64,000 bases of DNA from Pseudarthrobacter sp. Fe7 (GTDB lineage Bacteria; Actinomycetota; Actinomycetes; Actinomycetales; Micrococcaceae): positions 3,286,001 to 3,350,000 of the forward strand of contig CP099977.1 of NCBI GenBank assembly GCA_024372495.1. The letters are read 5' to 3'. Within the stretch, counting starts at the first letter, position 1. Every line of letters begins with the position of its first letter. Below are positions 9,627 to 19,491 of the stretch, piece after piece. Under the pieces are notes generated by a model. It had not been told where the DNA came from, searched no databases, and saw only the letters and a program-made list of their open reading frames with translations. Position numbers and translations under genes: made by a program.

Positions 9627-9651
9627 ATAACCGGCAGGGGCTCCCGGTTAT
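9627..9651. terminator. Hairpin across the rpe stop codon
   Basis: Perfect 8-bp arms ATAACCGG (9627-9634) and CCGGTTAT (9644-9651) flank a nine-base loop and include the rpe TAA. It lies 23 bases before the riboswitch and could limit read-through from rpe into the rib operon. There is no T-run, so its termination role is uncertain. Confidence 0.4.
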
Positions 9652-10326
9652 TCCGTCGCCGCGCGTAATGTCCGGCTGCCCTTTGCGCGCAGCAGGTCGA
9701 TGGCCGCCGACGGATCGTCGGCGCCGTACACGGCGGAACCTGCCACGAAGACGTTGGCGCCGGCCTCGGCGGCGCGGGCGATGGTCTCTTCCGTAATGCC
9801 GCCGTCCACCTGGATGGCCACCCCCAGTCCGGAGCCTTCCACGGCCTCGCGGGCGCGCCGGATCTTGGGCAGCGTAAGGTCAAGGAATGGCTGGCCGCCG
9901 AAGCCCGGTTCCACAGTCATGATGAGCAGCATGTCCAGGCTCCGTCAGCATGTCCAGGTACGGTTCCACGGGGGTTGCCGGGCGCAGTGCCATCCCAGCC
10001 TTGGATCCCCTGCTGCGCAGTTCGCGTGCCAGCTTGATGGGCGCAATGGAGGCCTCCGCGTGGAACGTGACGGAGGCAAGGCCGGCGTCTGCGAATCCGG
10101 GCGCCCAGCGGTCTGCATCGGCGATCATCAGGTGGGCGTCGAGTGGAACCGGACTGACCGCCTGGATCCGCTGCACGACCGGCAACCCGATGGTCAGGTT
10201 GGGTACGAAGTGGTTGTCCATGACGTCCACGTGCACGGCGTCGGCATTGCTGATCCGCTGCAGTTCGGCCTCAAGGTTGACGAAATCGGCGGAGAGGATG
10301 CTCGGATTGATGCAGCATTGCGTCAA
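9648..10326 (-). CDS. rpe: Ribulose-phosphate 3-epimerase (apparent one-base frameshift)
   Basis: Interconverts ribulose 5-phosphate and xylulose 5-phosphate in the pentose phosphate pathway; a TIM-barrel metalloenzyme. The first part ([45 protein letters not shown]) and second part ([37 protein letters not shown]) lie in different frames. At about 9939 the minus strand reads GAGCCTGGAC where GAGCTGGAC gives the expected [14 protein letters not shown]. Corrected length is 225 residues. I chose the TTG at 10326 because an AAAGG site lies seven bases upstream; a GTG at 10341 is the alternative. It follows rsmB by about 100 bases. Confidence 0.9.
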
Positions 10327-10442
10327 GGGGATGCCTTTCACTGAAGGTGCTTTGGTCTCATGATGTCGTGGTCACAGCGACTACTGGCCACGCGGCGTTC
10401 TTCCGGGTCAAGCTTTCGTTTCCGGTCAGGCTTTCGCCCCAG

Positions 10443-12046
10443 TCAGGCTTTCTTCCTAATGAGGGCCAGGAACATCGCGTCGGTGTGGTGGATATGGGGC
10501 CAAAGCTGCGCCGTCAGCTCATGGCCGGCGCCGAGGCTGCCGGTCAGGCTGACTGCGTCCAGGGCGGCGCCGGCGTCAAGGAGTTCGAGGTCGGTGCGCT
10601 TCCGCAGGACGTCGGCAACAACAGCTGTGGTTTCGGCAGGATGCGGTGAACAGGTCACATAGGCCACCACTCCCCCGGCCGGACAGCGGCCAGGGCCGAG
10701 GCCAACAGCTCGCGCTGCAACGGCCCGAGGTCTGCGATGTCCTTGGGCGAGCGGCGCCACCGCGACTCCGGCCTGCGCCTCAGTGCTCCCAGGCCGGTGC
10801 AGGGAACGTCCACCAGCACACGGGTGTACCGTTCCGGCTGCTCGGCTCCCACGTCCCGGCCATCACCCGTGCGGACCTGCCAGCTGTCATGCGGGACGGC
10901 GGACAGTGCCTGGCTGACGAGCCTGGCCCGGTGCGGGGCAGGTTCGTTTGCAAGAAGCGTGGCGCCCCTTTGATGCGCCAGGGCGCCAAGGAGCGCAGCC
11001 TTTCCGCCGGGGCCGGCGCAGAGGTCGAGCCATGCTTCAGTATCACCGGCCGATGGTGCGCTTACGGTGCCACCCACTTGCCCGGCCGTACCGAGGTCCA
11101 CAGCAGCCAGCGCCCGGGCCACCAGGCGGGAACCGACATCCTGCACCCGCGTGGTACCGGCGCGGACAGAGGCCAGCCGGCCCAGGTCCCCGCCACTGGA
11201 GAGCGCGGAACCTTCCACCAGTTCCCCGGGGGCCGCGCCGTTCTCCAGCGCCTCGTCCAGGCTGCCCAGGCCGGGCAGGGCCACGAGGTTGACCACCGGG
11301 GCGTCGTTGTCCGCTTCCAGGAGTTCGTCGATCTCGGCTGCGGGGCGTCCGTGCGCCACGAGCGACTGGCGCATGGCCCGAACGATCCATTCGGGGTGGG
11401 CGTACCTGAGCGCGGCTACCTTCGTGGCGTCCGTTTCGCCCTCCACCAGCACGTCCAGCCACTCATCGAGGCTCCGGGCGGCTACCTTGCGGAGGACGGC
11501 GTTGATCAGTGCCGACGGGCCTGCGCCGATGACGGCACGGGCAAGTCCCACGGTCTGGTCCAGGGCCGCGTGGGCCGGGACCCGCATGGCAAGCAACTGG
11601 TGGGCACCGATGCGGAGGGCGTCGAGGATGGCCGGATCAAGCTGGGGCAGAGGGCGGTCCACGCATCGCGCCAGGATGGCGTCATAGGTGCCCTGGCCGC
11701 GCAATGCACCATAGCTAAGTTCGGTAGCGAAGCCGGCATCGCGTTTGTCGAGATGGTGGTGACGGATCCGCGCGGGCAACACCAGGTTGGCGTAGGCGTC
11801 CTCCGCTGCCACGGCGCGCAGCACCTCGAAGGCCACCAGGCGTGCAGGGTCCGCGCGCCTGGTGCGCTGGGACGGCGCCTGGTCAGTGTAGTTCCGCTGC
11901 GGCCCGCGGTTACGTTCCCGTCCCTTGGCGTTCCGCCTGCTGGCATCCCCTGCGCCGGCGGTGCCACGGCCGCCGGCCGGTCCGCCGCCGGCGCCGCCGC
12001 GTCCCCCTGCGCTGCTCCGTCCGCCTGTGCCTCCGGACCCGGTCAT
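10443..12046 (-). CDS. rsmB: 16S rRNA (cytosine) methyltransferase RsmB/Fmu family (apparent one-base frameshift)
   Basis: SAM-dependent m5C methyltransferase of 16S rRNA. An unusual N-terminus of about 50 residues is rich in Gly, Arg and Ser. It is followed by a NusB-like RNA-binding domain (RLVAFEVLRAVAAEDAYANL onward) and the Rossmann catalytic domain with DLCAGPGGKAALLGALA, LVDVPCTGLGALRRRPESRW (catalytic Cys) and YVTCSPHPAET. One G appears missing from a run of five near 10674, which puts the last 90 residues in another frame. Corrected length is 534. The ATG at 12046 overlaps the fmt stop (ATGA). Confidence 0.9.
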
Positions 12047-12962
12047 TCGAACACCACGCTCTCCAGTGTTGCCATGCCGCGCGCCCAGTCGGCGGCGGCC
12101 ATCATCTTTTTCCCGGCGGGCTGGATCTGGGTGAGTTCCACCGCGTGCGAACCTGTTCCCACCAGTACGGATTTCCCCTCCAGCGCCACGGCTCCCGGGG
12201 CAAGCTCGGAAACGTCCGGCCGCAGCCGGACCGGCTCGAGTTTGACCCGCTGTCCATCCAGCAGCGTCCAGGCGCCGGGTTCGGGAGTGACCCCGCGTGC
12301 CTGCCTGCTGATGGCCAAGGCCGGGTGGGCCCAGTTGAGGTGGCCGTCCTCCAGGGTCAGCTTCGGCGCAAGCGATACCTCGCCGGCCTGCGGCTGGGGG
12401 AGGCTTTTCCGGCGTCGATGGCCGACAGTGTCTGTGCCAGCAGCACCGCACCGCTGTGGGACAGCCGCTCCAGCAGGTCCCCTGCAGTGTCCTGGGGTTG
12501 GACCGATTCCGTCAGGGTGCCGAAGACAGGGCCCGTGTCCAGGCCTTCCTCAAGCTGGAAGGTGACAGCTCCGGTGACGTCGTCGCCGGCTATGACGGAC
12601 CGCTGGACGGGAGCTGCCCCACGCCACGCCGGCAGCAGGGAGAAATGAAGGTTCACCCAGCCGTGCCGCGGGATGTCCAAGGCTGTGGGCGGAACCAGCC
12701 CGCCGTAGGCGACGATGGCGGCAACGTCCGGCTGCACGGCGGAGATTCTGGCGATGGCCTCCGCGTCCAGGCGGGCAGCGTGGATGACATCGATGCCCAG
12801 TTCAGCAGCCCGTTGCGCAACGGCGGACGGCGTCAGCACGCGTTTCCGGCCCACGGGTGCATCGGGCCGGGTGAGGACAGCCACGACCTCAAACCCGGCA
12901 TTGACCAATGCGTCAAGGGATGGGACTGCGACGGCGGGGGTTCCCGCGAAGAGGACCCTCAC
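12043..12962 (-). CDS. fmt: Methionyl-tRNA formyltransferase (apparent one-base frameshift)
   Basis: Formylates initiator Met-tRNA using 10-formyl-THF. The N-terminal formyltransferase domain has VLFAGTPAVAVPSLDAL, VLTRPDAPVGRKRVLTPS and LHFSLLPAWRGAAPVQ, the last being the SLLPxxRG signature. The C-terminal tRNA-binding domain (GAWTLLDGQRVKLEPVRL, VLVGTGSHAVELTQIQPAGKK) is in another frame. Near 12398 a run of five G (C on the coding strand) would need six to give DAGKASPQPQAGEVSLAPK. Corrected length is 306 residues. The GTG at 12962 overlaps the def stop (GTGA). The downstream stop overlaps rsmB. Confidence 0.92.
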
Positions 12963-13561
12963 CCTGCTGCGCCGAAGCTGGAGCCTGGGGCGCTGTTTCC
13001 GCCAAGGCTTGACCCACCGAAACTCGACCCCACGCTCTTGGCGCGCTTGGCCGTGGTGCGCTCGGTCACGGCGTCGTAATTGGCATTGCGGATGGACCGC
13101 AACGCAGCCTTCCGGTCCTCACCCTCAAGCCGGTCGGTGTAGAGGATGCCGTTCAGGTGGTCGTTCTCATGCTGGAAGCAGCGCGCCAGCATGCCCTCCC
13201 CTTCAATGGAGACGGGATTGCCATGCATGTCGACGCCGGTGACCCGGGTGGCGCGGAAACGGCGGACCGGGAAGCCGAGGCCCGGGATGGAGAGGCAGCC
13301 TTCGACGTGGTCCGCCTGGTAATCCTCGCTGTTCTCGAGGACAGGGTTGATGATGTGCCCTTCAACGCCGTCAATGCGGTAAGTGAAGATGCGCTTGCTG
13401 ACGCCAATTTGGGGCGCGGCGAGCCCGGCGCCGTCCACGTCCTCCATGGTTTCGGTCATGTCGGCGACCAGTTTGGCGAGCTCGGGTCCGAATTCCGTCA
13501 CGGGATCGGCAACTGTGCGCAGCACAGGATCGCCGATGATGCGGATATTCAGGATAGCCAT
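12959..13561 (-). CDS. def: Peptide deformylase
   Basis: Removes the N-formyl group from new proteins, the counterpart of Fmt, which follows it in the operon. The 200 residues carry all three metal-site motifs: GAGLAAPQIGVS, EGCLSIPG and QHENDHLNGILY. The C-terminal 35 residues are a Ser/Gly-rich tail (SSFGGSSLGGNSAPG) not needed for catalysis. The start at 13561 (MAILNIRIIGDPVL) fits the family N-terminus. The GTGA overlap with fmt implies coupled translation of deformylase and formyltransferase. Confidence 0.96.
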   Translation of the reverse strand: MAILNIRIIGDPVLRTVADPVTEFGPELAKLVADMTETMEDVDGAGLAAPQIGVSKRIFTYRIDGVEGHIINPVLENSEDYQADHVEGCLSIPGLGFPVRRFRATRVTGVDMHGNPVSIEGEGMLARCFQHENDHLNGILYTDRLEGEDRKAALRSIRNANYDAVTERTTAKRAKSVGSSFGGSSLGGNSAPGSSFGAAG

Positions 13562-13639
13562 GCGCTGTTTGTCCTCACGGTTGGTGGAAAAAGGGAACCC
13601 GTCCAGTTTAGGTGCAGTCACTTCAGGTGCACCGCCCAC

Positions 13640-14500
13640 CTAGGCGGTGCGGGCCTGGGCCATGGGCGGAGGTGCGATGGGCAGTAGCGCTGTGCCTGCG
13701 CTGCTGGTATCCGCGGACAGCTCCCAGACGCGGCGCAGGGCGCAGAACTTCCACCAGTGGTGCTTGAGGACCTCAGGGTTGGCGCGGACGGGGCGCACCT
13801 CCGTCTCGCCGATGGCCACGGCCAGCAGGACCGGGTTCTCACCGTACTTCCAGGGCTCCCAGGTACCCGCCTCCGCATCCACGAGGCTCTCTTCCGCCTT
13901 CATCCCGGCCACCAGTTGCATGACCACTTTGTCGTCCAGAGGCTTGACCAGCCCGTCCCGGGTGGTGCCCTTGGTCTTGTAGTCAATCAGGCAAATGCGT
14001 CCGTTGATACGCGCTACCAGGTCCAGGGTGCCGGCATAACCGACGGAATCATTCCACACGGTGATCTCGGGAGCGATGGGCTCTACCCGGAAGAGTTCCC
14101 ACCACTCGTCGAAGCGGACCGCGAAGGCTTCCTCGCCATTGGCGGCCAGCGCTTCACGGGCTTCCTTCATGGCGTGCGGACGGCCCAGGGCACGCAGTGC
14201 GACCTGTTCGCAGTAGTTGTGGACGCGGTCCCCCCGCCTGGCCGCATCATCCCGGTAGGTTTCGGCAGCCTTGGCCGCGCGGTTAATGGCCTGCTTGATT
14301 TTAGCCGGGCTCCCCAGGCAGTCGGAGAGCAGAGGATCCTTGGCCAGGCTGCTGGCACCCATATAGCCGAACCAGCCGTCGAGGCCGTGCGGCTGCTGGC
14401 TGATCACCGTGGTGATGGAAGGGACCGAAAACTGCTCAGACGTTGACCGTGCATACATCCGGCCGTATTCGGTGGCGTGGGCGAGAAGCGGATCAGTCAT
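13640..14500 (-). CDS. RecB/Cas4-type PD-(D/E)XK nuclease-family protein
   Basis: A 286-residue cytoplasmic protein with the order of motifs of the RecB-like nuclease superfamily: a histidine motif RGDRVHNYCEQ (about residue 95), a glutamate in IAPEITVWN, the GTLDLVARINGR aspartate, the catalytic IDYKTK strand, and a downstream Q motif (VMQLVAGMKAE). These are the expected metal ligands for a 5'-3' exonuclease-like fold. Its substrate and partners are unknown; no helicase or cas gene is nearby. It begins MTDPLLAHATEYGRMYARST, about 100 bases from a tRNA-Val gene on the same strand. Phage or plasmid origin is possible but not shown. Confidence 0.8.
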   Translation of the reverse strand: MTDPLLAHATEYGRMYARSTSEQFSVPSITTVISQQPHGLDGWFGYMGASSLAKDPLLSDCLGSPAKIKQAINRAAKAAETYRDDAARRGDRVHNYCEQVALRALGRPHAMKEAREALAANGEEAFAVRFDEWWELFRVEPIAPEITVWNDSVGYAGTLDLVARINGRICLIDYKTKGTTRDGLVKPLDDKVVMQLVAGMKAEESLVDAEAGTWEPWKYGENPVLLAVAIGETEVRPVRANPEVLKHHWWKFCALRRVWELSADTSSAGTALLPIAPPPMAQARTA

Positions 14501-14604
14501 ACAAAAGACTCTTTCACAGGGGGCCGACATTATCTCCGGCGGCAGGAGCCGCACACAAAAAAGGTCCGTTTCCGCTGCTGATGAGCGGAAACGGACCTCT
14601 GCGG

Positions 14605-14676
14605 TGGGCGATACTGGGTTCGAACCAGTGACCTCTTCGGTGTGAACGAAGCGCGCTACCACTGCGCCAATCGCCC
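14605..14676 (-). tRNA. tRNA-Val (anticodon CAC)
   Basis: The 72-base cloverleaf has acceptor stem GGGCGAT/ATCGCCC and discriminator A. The anticodon loop TTCACAC gives CAC, and the T-loop is GGTTCGAACC. CCA is not encoded. The body is nearly identical to the two tRNA-Val(GAC) genes on the opposite strand apart from the anticodon arm and a few bases. Confidence 0.95.
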
Positions 14677-14982
14677 CGATGCATTTGAATGCTAGCCCAC
14701 GTCAGCTCCAATTCAAAAATCCTGGATCCGCGGCCGGCAGCATTCGTTCGATGGGGCCCGCCGTAAGCGGCACCATCCGCTCCCTGGGCCGGAAAGCCGG
14801 CTGCCGCCGTCGGGAATTACACACCTGTAACTCATGGAAATCCGCATGAATGCTGGGAAGCGCGAGGGTCGGCGCTTCGTTGCTTCTGTCCGATTTGGAG
14901 TTTCCCCCAACCTCCTATATTGTTTTTACTCGTTGGAACGCGAGGAAATGCCGGAAACGGCAAGGATTCAAGCCTCCAAAAT
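14677..14982. other. Intergenic region between the minus-strand tRNA-Val and the plus-strand tRNA array
   Basis: About 305 bases without a supported gene. It holds the candidate promoter of the tRNA array near 14895-14923. The rest contains short GC-rich inverted repeats but no convincing ORF or ribosome binding site. Confidence 0.6.
14895..14923 (+). promoter_or_regulatory. Promoter of the plus-strand tRNA array
   Basis: A TTGGAG -35-like hexamer (14895-14900) is followed by TATATT (14916-14921), or TATTGT at 14918-14923 with the ideal 17-base spacing. The start would fall near 14928, about 55 bases before the first tRNA-Gly. The region is markedly AT-rich for this genome. Confidence 0.6.
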
Positions 14983-15055
<73 letters not shown>

Positions 15056-15102
15056 CGCAGGACACTGTCACAGCAAGCATTCTTCGGAATCGACGCTAAC
15101 AC

Positions 15103-15173
15103 GGTGGGTTGGCCGAGAGGCGAGGCAGCGGCCTGCAAAGCCGTATACACGGGTTCGAATCCCGTACCCACCT
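15103..15173 (+). tRNA. tRNA-Cys (anticodon GCA)
   Basis: The 71-base cloverleaf has acceptor stem GGTGGGT/ACCCACC. The anticodon loop CTGCAAA gives GCA, and the T-arm contains GGGTTCGAATCCC. It sits between the first tRNA-Gly and the first tRNA-Val(GAC). Confidence 0.95.
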
Positions 15174-15210
15174 CGGTGAAAACCATGGTTTCCGGGTTAC
15201 CGGATGCGAT

Positions 15211-15282
15211 GGGCGATTGGCGCAGCGGTAGCGCGCTTCCCTGACACGGAAGAGGTCACTGGTTCGATCCCAGTATCGCCCA
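15211..15282 (+). tRNA. tRNA-Val (anticodon GAC), first copy
   Basis: The 72-base cloverleaf has acceptor stem GGGCGAT/ATCGCCC. The anticodon loop CTGACAC gives GAC, and the T-arm contains TGGTTCGATCCCA. It is identical to the copy at 15446-15517. Confidence 0.96.
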
Positions 15283-15339
15283 CTCGGCAAGGCAACTTGC
15301 CGGCAGCACCACCGGTATTACCGGCAGAAACTGCACAAT

Positions 15340-15412
<73 letters not shown>

Positions 15413-15445
15413 CTCTCATATCCCATACGCCGGTCTTCCGGTTCC

Positions 15446-15517
15446 GGGCGATTGGCGCAGCGGTAGCGCGCTTCCCTGACACGGAAGAGGTCACTGGTTC
15501 GATCCCAGTATCGCCCA
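15446..15517 (+). tRNA. tRNA-Val (anticodon GAC), second copy
   Basis: Identical over all 72 bases to the tRNA-Val at 15211-15282. It is the last tRNA of the array and is followed ten bases later by a rho-independent terminator. Confidence 0.96.
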
Positions 15518-15526
15518 CACGCGAAC

Positions 15527-15550
15527 AGCAGCTCTCCGGAGCTGCTTTTT
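15527..15550 (+). terminator. Rho-independent terminator of the tRNA array
   Basis: An 8-bp stem AGCAGCTC (15527-15534) pairs with GAGCTGCT (15539-15546) around TCCG. A run of T follows immediately. Confidence 0.9.
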
Positions 15551-15588
15551 CGTTTTAGCCGCATCCGCTGCGGGCGAACGCAATTCCC

Positions 15589-15617
15589 TTGGCACACCCT
15601 GCGCGCCCGGATAGGAT
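15589..15617 (+). promoter_or_regulatory. Promoter of the MT0933-like gene
   Basis: TTGGCA (15589-15594) and TAGGAT (15612-15617) are separated by exactly 17 bases, close to the housekeeping sigma consensus. The start would be near 15624. The short leader contains a small GGAGC/GCTCC hairpin before the GGGAGG ribosome binding site. Confidence 0.7.
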
Positions 15618-15664
15618 CGGATGCGCGAGGAGCGACCTGGCTCCGCGACAGAAGGGAGGTGCCC

Positions 15665-15928
15665 GTGGGTTTGATTGACGATCTAAAGGGCAAGGCTCAG
15701 GGTCTCATCCGCGGCAACGAGCAGGCCATCAAGGACGGCATCACCAAGGCCGGCGATTTCGTCGACACCAGGACCGGCGGCAAGTATGCAGGCCACGTCG
15801 ACAAGATCCAGGGTGGCGCTTCCAAGCTCGTTGACAAGAACGGCACCCCGGGGCAGGCACCTGCCGCCGAGCAGGTTCCCCCGGCAGCCCCTGGAAATCC
15901 GGTTCCACCGGTGGACAGGGCTCCGTAA
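15665..15928 (+). CDS. MT0933-like antitoxin family protein
   Basis: An 87-residue hydrophilic protein beginning VGLIDDLKGKAQGLIRGNEQ, with DGITKAGDFVDTRTGGKYAGHV next. This is the signature of the Pfam MT0933-like antitoxin family. The last 30 residues are rich in Pro and Ala. The GTG at 15665 was chosen because GGGAGG lies at the right distance; the earlier in-frame GTG at 15659 overlaps that ribosome binding site. No toxin gene is adjacent: the next gene on this strand is a BenE transporter beyond a terminator. The antitoxin role is therefore a family name only, and a stress-linked role is equally possible. Confidence 0.8.
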   Translation: MGLIDDLKGKAQGLIRGNEQAIKDGITKAGDFVDTRTGGKYAGHVDKIQGGASKLVDKNGTPGQAPAAEQVPPAAPGNPVPPVDRAP

Positions 15929-15964
15929 AGGATTCAGGCCAGGGCTTTGCCCGGCACGTCAAGG

Positions 15965-16003
15965 AGGTGCGGGTCCCGCCGGGAGGCGGCACCCGCACCT
16001 TTG
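15965..16003 (+). terminator. Rho-independent terminator after the MT0933-like gene
   Basis: Ten-bp arms AGGTGCGGGT (15965-15974) and ACCCGCACCT (15991-16000) enclose an inner GCC-rich hairpin. The second arm runs into TTT. Confidence 0.75.
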
Positions 16004-16070
16004 GCGTTTAAGGGCCCGTCTGCTGCCGCCCTATTGCCGGTTGCCAAACCTCCGCCGGTAACCCGCCGGT

Positions 16071-17300
16071 ATGCACAAGTCCCCCAGCATCAACGACAGC
16101 CAGGTCCGGACTGGCCCGGACCCATTCCAGGCCGGTGGTCGCCGAGATTGTTACCGCGCTGGTGGGCTTCACCTCGTCATTTGCCGTCGTCCTGGCAGGC
16201 CCCAAGGCAGTGGGCGCTGACTCCGCGCAGGCCGCGTCCGGCCTGCTGGCCGTGACGCTCGCCGTCGGGCTTGGCGTCCTGCTGCTCGCGTGGCGGTCCA
16301 GGGTGCCGGTGACCCTTGCCTGGTCCACGCTTGGGGCCGCGCTGCTTGCTGCATCCGGAATGCCCGACGGCGGGTGGCCGCCGCCGTCGGAGCCTTCCTG
16401 GTGGCGGGCCTGCTGCTGGCCCTGACCGGCCTGGTGCCGGCGCTCGGCGGGCTGATGGCCCGAATCCCCGGTTCCCTGGCGCAGGCGATGCTGGCGGGGG
16501 TCCTGCTTCAGCTCTGCCTGGCGCCCTTCAAAGCCCTGGGCTCGGTCCCGGTATTCGTGGCGCCGGTGATCCTCTGCTGGCTGCTGTTGATGAAGTTCGC
16601 TCCCCGCTGGGCCGTACCGGCGGCCCTGCTGGTGGCCCTGGGTGTTATCGGAATTTCCCTGGCATCGGCAGGTACGCCAGTGGCGGTGGGATCCTTCATA
16701 CCGGTACTGGAATGGACCACTCCGGTATTCAGCTTCCAGGCCATGGCGGGTATTGCGGTCCCGTTGTTCGTGGTGACCATGGCTTCCCAGAACATTCCGG
16801 GGGTGGCCGTCCTGCGGTCCTTCGGCTATGAAACACCGTGGCGCCCGGCGATGCTGGTCACGGGGGCAGGTACTGTTGCCGGCGCGCCCTTCGGCGGCCA
16901 TGTCATCAACCTCGCAGCGCTCAGCGCTGCCCTGGCCGCGGGCGAAGACGCCGGCGGGGACCGAAGCAGGAGGTGGATTGCAGGCTTTACGTCCGGCCCG
17001 GCCTACCTGGTGCTGGCTGCCTTCTCGGCCGCCCTGGTGTCCGTGGTCGGCAAGGCACCGGCCGGGATGCTTGAAGCCGTTGCCGGGCTGGCCCTGCCGG
17101 GTACCCTCGCCTCGGCCGTCTCTGCGGCCCTCTCAGACGCGGATGACCGAACCGCTCCGGCCGTGACGTTCCTGATGGCCGCGTCCGGCCTGGCGTTCGC
17201 GGGCATCGGATCCGCCTTTTGGGCGCTCCTGGCCGGGCTGGTGGTGCGGTTCGCACTGCGGCCCCGGCCCGGCATCAGGCCCGGAAAGACATCCGGCTAG
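16071..17300 (+). CDS. benE: Benzoate/H+ symporter family transporter (two apparent frameshifts)
   Basis: Multi-pass inner-membrane transporter of the BenE family, expected to import benzoate or a related aromatic acid with protons. Helices are visible from EIVTALVGFTSSFAVVLAG through LALTGLVPALGGLMARIP, with the conserved QNIPGVAVLRSFGY and TVAGAPFGGHVINLAAL blocks. The N-terminus (MHKSPSINDSQ) is joined after removing an extra base at about 16131 (CAGGCCGG for CAGCCGG). A lost G near 16376 splits the second segment. Corrected length is 409 residues, typical of the family. No ribosome binding site is clear at 16071. No benzoate catabolic genes are nearby, so the substrate is inferred from family alone. 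Confidence 0.85.
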
Positions 17301-18335
17301 GAGGGCTCGTGGTTCTGGCCTTCACGGGCCAGCGCGGTGAGGCGGGACACGGCGCGGAAGTACTTCTTCATGTAGCCCCCTGCCATCATCTCGTCGGTAA
17401 ACAGCTGGTCGAAGGGGACGCCGCTGGCCAGGATGGGCACGTCCTTGTCGTAGAGCCGGTCAGCCAGGACCACGAACCGGAGTGCGACGGCCTGCTCGGT
17501 GATGGTCTCCACGTTGCGCCACACGACGCCGTCGATCCCGTCGATGAGCTGGCGGTACCGGCTGGGGTGGACGCCGGCGAGGTGGTGGATCAGGGTGCTG
17601 AACTCATCCTGCGCCACAGTCTTGCCATCGAACTCGGCCTTCATGTGGGAGGACAGTTCGCTGTTCTTCAGCGGTGACGGTGCGGCAGGCAGGCCGCGGT
17701 GCCGGAAGTCCTCACCGTCGATCCGGATAACGTCGAACTGGTCCGCCAGGACCTGGATCTCGCGCTGGAAGTCCACGGCGGCGAAGCGCCCGTCGCCCAG
17801 CGAGCCGGGCAGGGTGTTGGAGGTGGCAGCCAGCTTGACGCCGGCGTCGGCCAGTTCCCGCATGAGCCGGGACATCAGGACGGTGTCGCCCGGATCGTCC
17901 AGTTCGAATTCATCGATGCAGACCAGGCTGGTAGCTGCTCAAGGCCTCCACCGTCTTGCGGAAGGAGAGGGCGCCCACCAGGTTGGTGTACTCCACGAAC
18001 GTTCCAAATGCCTTGGGGCCGGGCGCGGCGTGCCACAGGGACGCCAGCAGGTGGGTCTTGCCCACCCCGAAGCCACCGTCCAGGTAGATGCCCGCCCTCG
18101 AATCGTCCTTCTTGCCGAACAGCTTCTTGAAGAGCCCGCCCCCGTTACCGGACCCTACGCCGTCGGCAAATCCCTGCAGTGCACGCACCGCGCCGGCCTG
18201 GCTGGGTTGCTTGGGATCCGGACGGTAGCTCGAAAAGGAAACCTCCCCAAACCGCGGCGATGGGTAGAAGCCCTTGAGGAGTTCGTCCACCGAAACTGCC
18301 GGAGTCCGGGCGGCAAGCTGTTCGATCTGTACCAA
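17297..18335 (-). CDS. zapE: ZapE/AFG1-like cell-division ATPase (apparent one-base frameshift)
   Basis: AAA-type P-loop ATPase of the AFG1/ZapE family, linked in Proteobacteria to Z-ring control and in mitochondria to respiratory complex turnover. The Walker A block IYLDGGFGVGKTHLLAS is in the first segment. After removing an extra C near 17927 (CAGCCTGG for CAGCTGG), the Walker B block reads LVCIDEFELDDPGD and joins SRLMRELADAGVKLAATSNT. Corrected length from the TTG at 18335 is 345 residues. The start is uncertain: the frame stays open to 18443 and a GTG at 18389 is possible. The stop overlaps the benE stop by four bases, so the two genes converge. Confidence 0.85.
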
Positions 18336-18552
18336 GGTGGTCCGTTCTGCTGGTGGTTGGTCCCCAGAAAGGATACCGGCAATGCGCACCTTTACCCGGC
18401 CGGGACGCCGCACTGCCGCCCCGCAGCGTGACGAAGGCAACATTTCGCCCTATTAACGGAATACGGACAACCTTCCGGGCGCTGGCTAGGGTGGGAACAG
18501 GTTCCAATGCATGTTCCGCGGTTTCCCAGCGCTCTTAATGAAAGGCCAAGCC

Positions 18553-19476
18553 ATGCCCTACCCGGTTGAACAGAATGACAAGTTCGCAGCCTACGCCCAC
18601 CCGGAGCGGCTCGTGTCCACGGAGTGGCTCGCGGCGGCCATCGAAAGCGGCGCGGTGGCGAACGGCGAGCTCATCGTGGTCGAATCCGACGAGGACGTCC
18701 TGCTGTACGAAACCGGCCACATCGCGGGTGCCGTCAAGATTGACTGGCACACCGACCTGAATGACGACGTGGCCCGCGACTACGTCGACGGACCCGCTTT
18801 CGCTGCGCTTGCGGCGTCCAAGGGCATCTCCCGTGACAGCACCGTGGTCATCTACGGCGACAAGTCCAACTGGTGGGCCGCCTACGCCCTGTGGGTCTTC
18901 ACCCTCTTCGGCCACCAGGACGTCCGGTTGCTGGACGGCGGCCGGGACAAGTGGGTGGCCGAAGGCCGCGAACTGACCAGGGACCGTCCCGCCCCCGCTC
19001 CCGGCGACTACCCGGTAGTCGAGCGCGACGACGCCCCCATCCGGGCCTTCAAGGACGACGTCCTGGCACACCTGGGCAAGCCGCTCATCGATGTCCGCTC
19101 GCCCGAGGAATACACCGGCCAGCGCACCCACATGCCTGCGTACCCGGAAGAGGGCGCCCTGCGCGGCGGCCACATCCCCACCGCCGCGTCCATCCCCTGG
19201 GCCCGCGCCGCTGCCCCCGACGGCACCTTCCGCAGCAGGGAGGAACTGGAGGCCATCTACCTGGGCGAGGCAGGCCTGTCCGAAGGAGATGACGTGGTGG
19301 CCTACTGCCGTATCGGTGAGCGGTCCAGCCACACGTGGTTCGCGCTGAAGTACCTCCTGGGCTTTGAGTCCGTCCGCAACTACGACGGATCGTGGACCGA
19401 GTGGGGCAACGCCGTACGCGTACCGATCGTCAAGGGCGCCGGGCGCGGTTCAGTCCCCGTTGCTGTCGGGGCCTGA
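18553..19476 (+). CDS. sseA: Thiosulfate/3-mercaptopyruvate sulfurtransferase
   Basis: Two-domain rhodanese that moves a sulfane sulfur from thiosulfate or mercaptopyruvate to an acceptor. The 307 residues include the inactive N-terminal domain ([32 protein letters not shown]). The catalytic C-terminal domain has [20 protein letters not shown] and the active-site loop [12 protein letters not shown], which carries the reactive cysteine. The sequence closely resembles what I remember of mycobacterial SseA. The ATG at 18553 follows an AAAGG site. The next gene is SufE, as in mycobacteria, suggesting the sulfur is passed toward Fe-S assembly or other SufE clients. Confidence 0.93.
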   Translation: MPYPVEQNDKFAAYAHPERLVSTEWLAAAIESGAVANGELIVVESDEDVLLYETGHIAGAVKIDWHTDLNDDVARDYVDGPAFAALAASKGISRDSTVVIYGDKSNWWAAYALWVFTLFGHQDVRLLDGGRDKWVAEGRELTRDRPAPAPGDYPVVERDDAPIRAFKDDVLAHLGKPLIDVRSPEEYTGQRTHMPAYPEEGALRGGHIPTAASIPWARAAAPDGTFRSREELEAIYLGEAGLSEGDDVVAYCRIGERSSHTWFALKYLLGFESVRNYDGSWTEWGNAVRVPIVKGAGRGSVPVAVGA

Positions 19477-19491
19477 CCACGCTCCCCCGCG

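Noticed and set aside
14713..14910. 65-codon minus-strand frame between the tRNA genes
   Set aside because: No ribosome binding site, no family resemblance, and it overlaps the tRNA promoter region.
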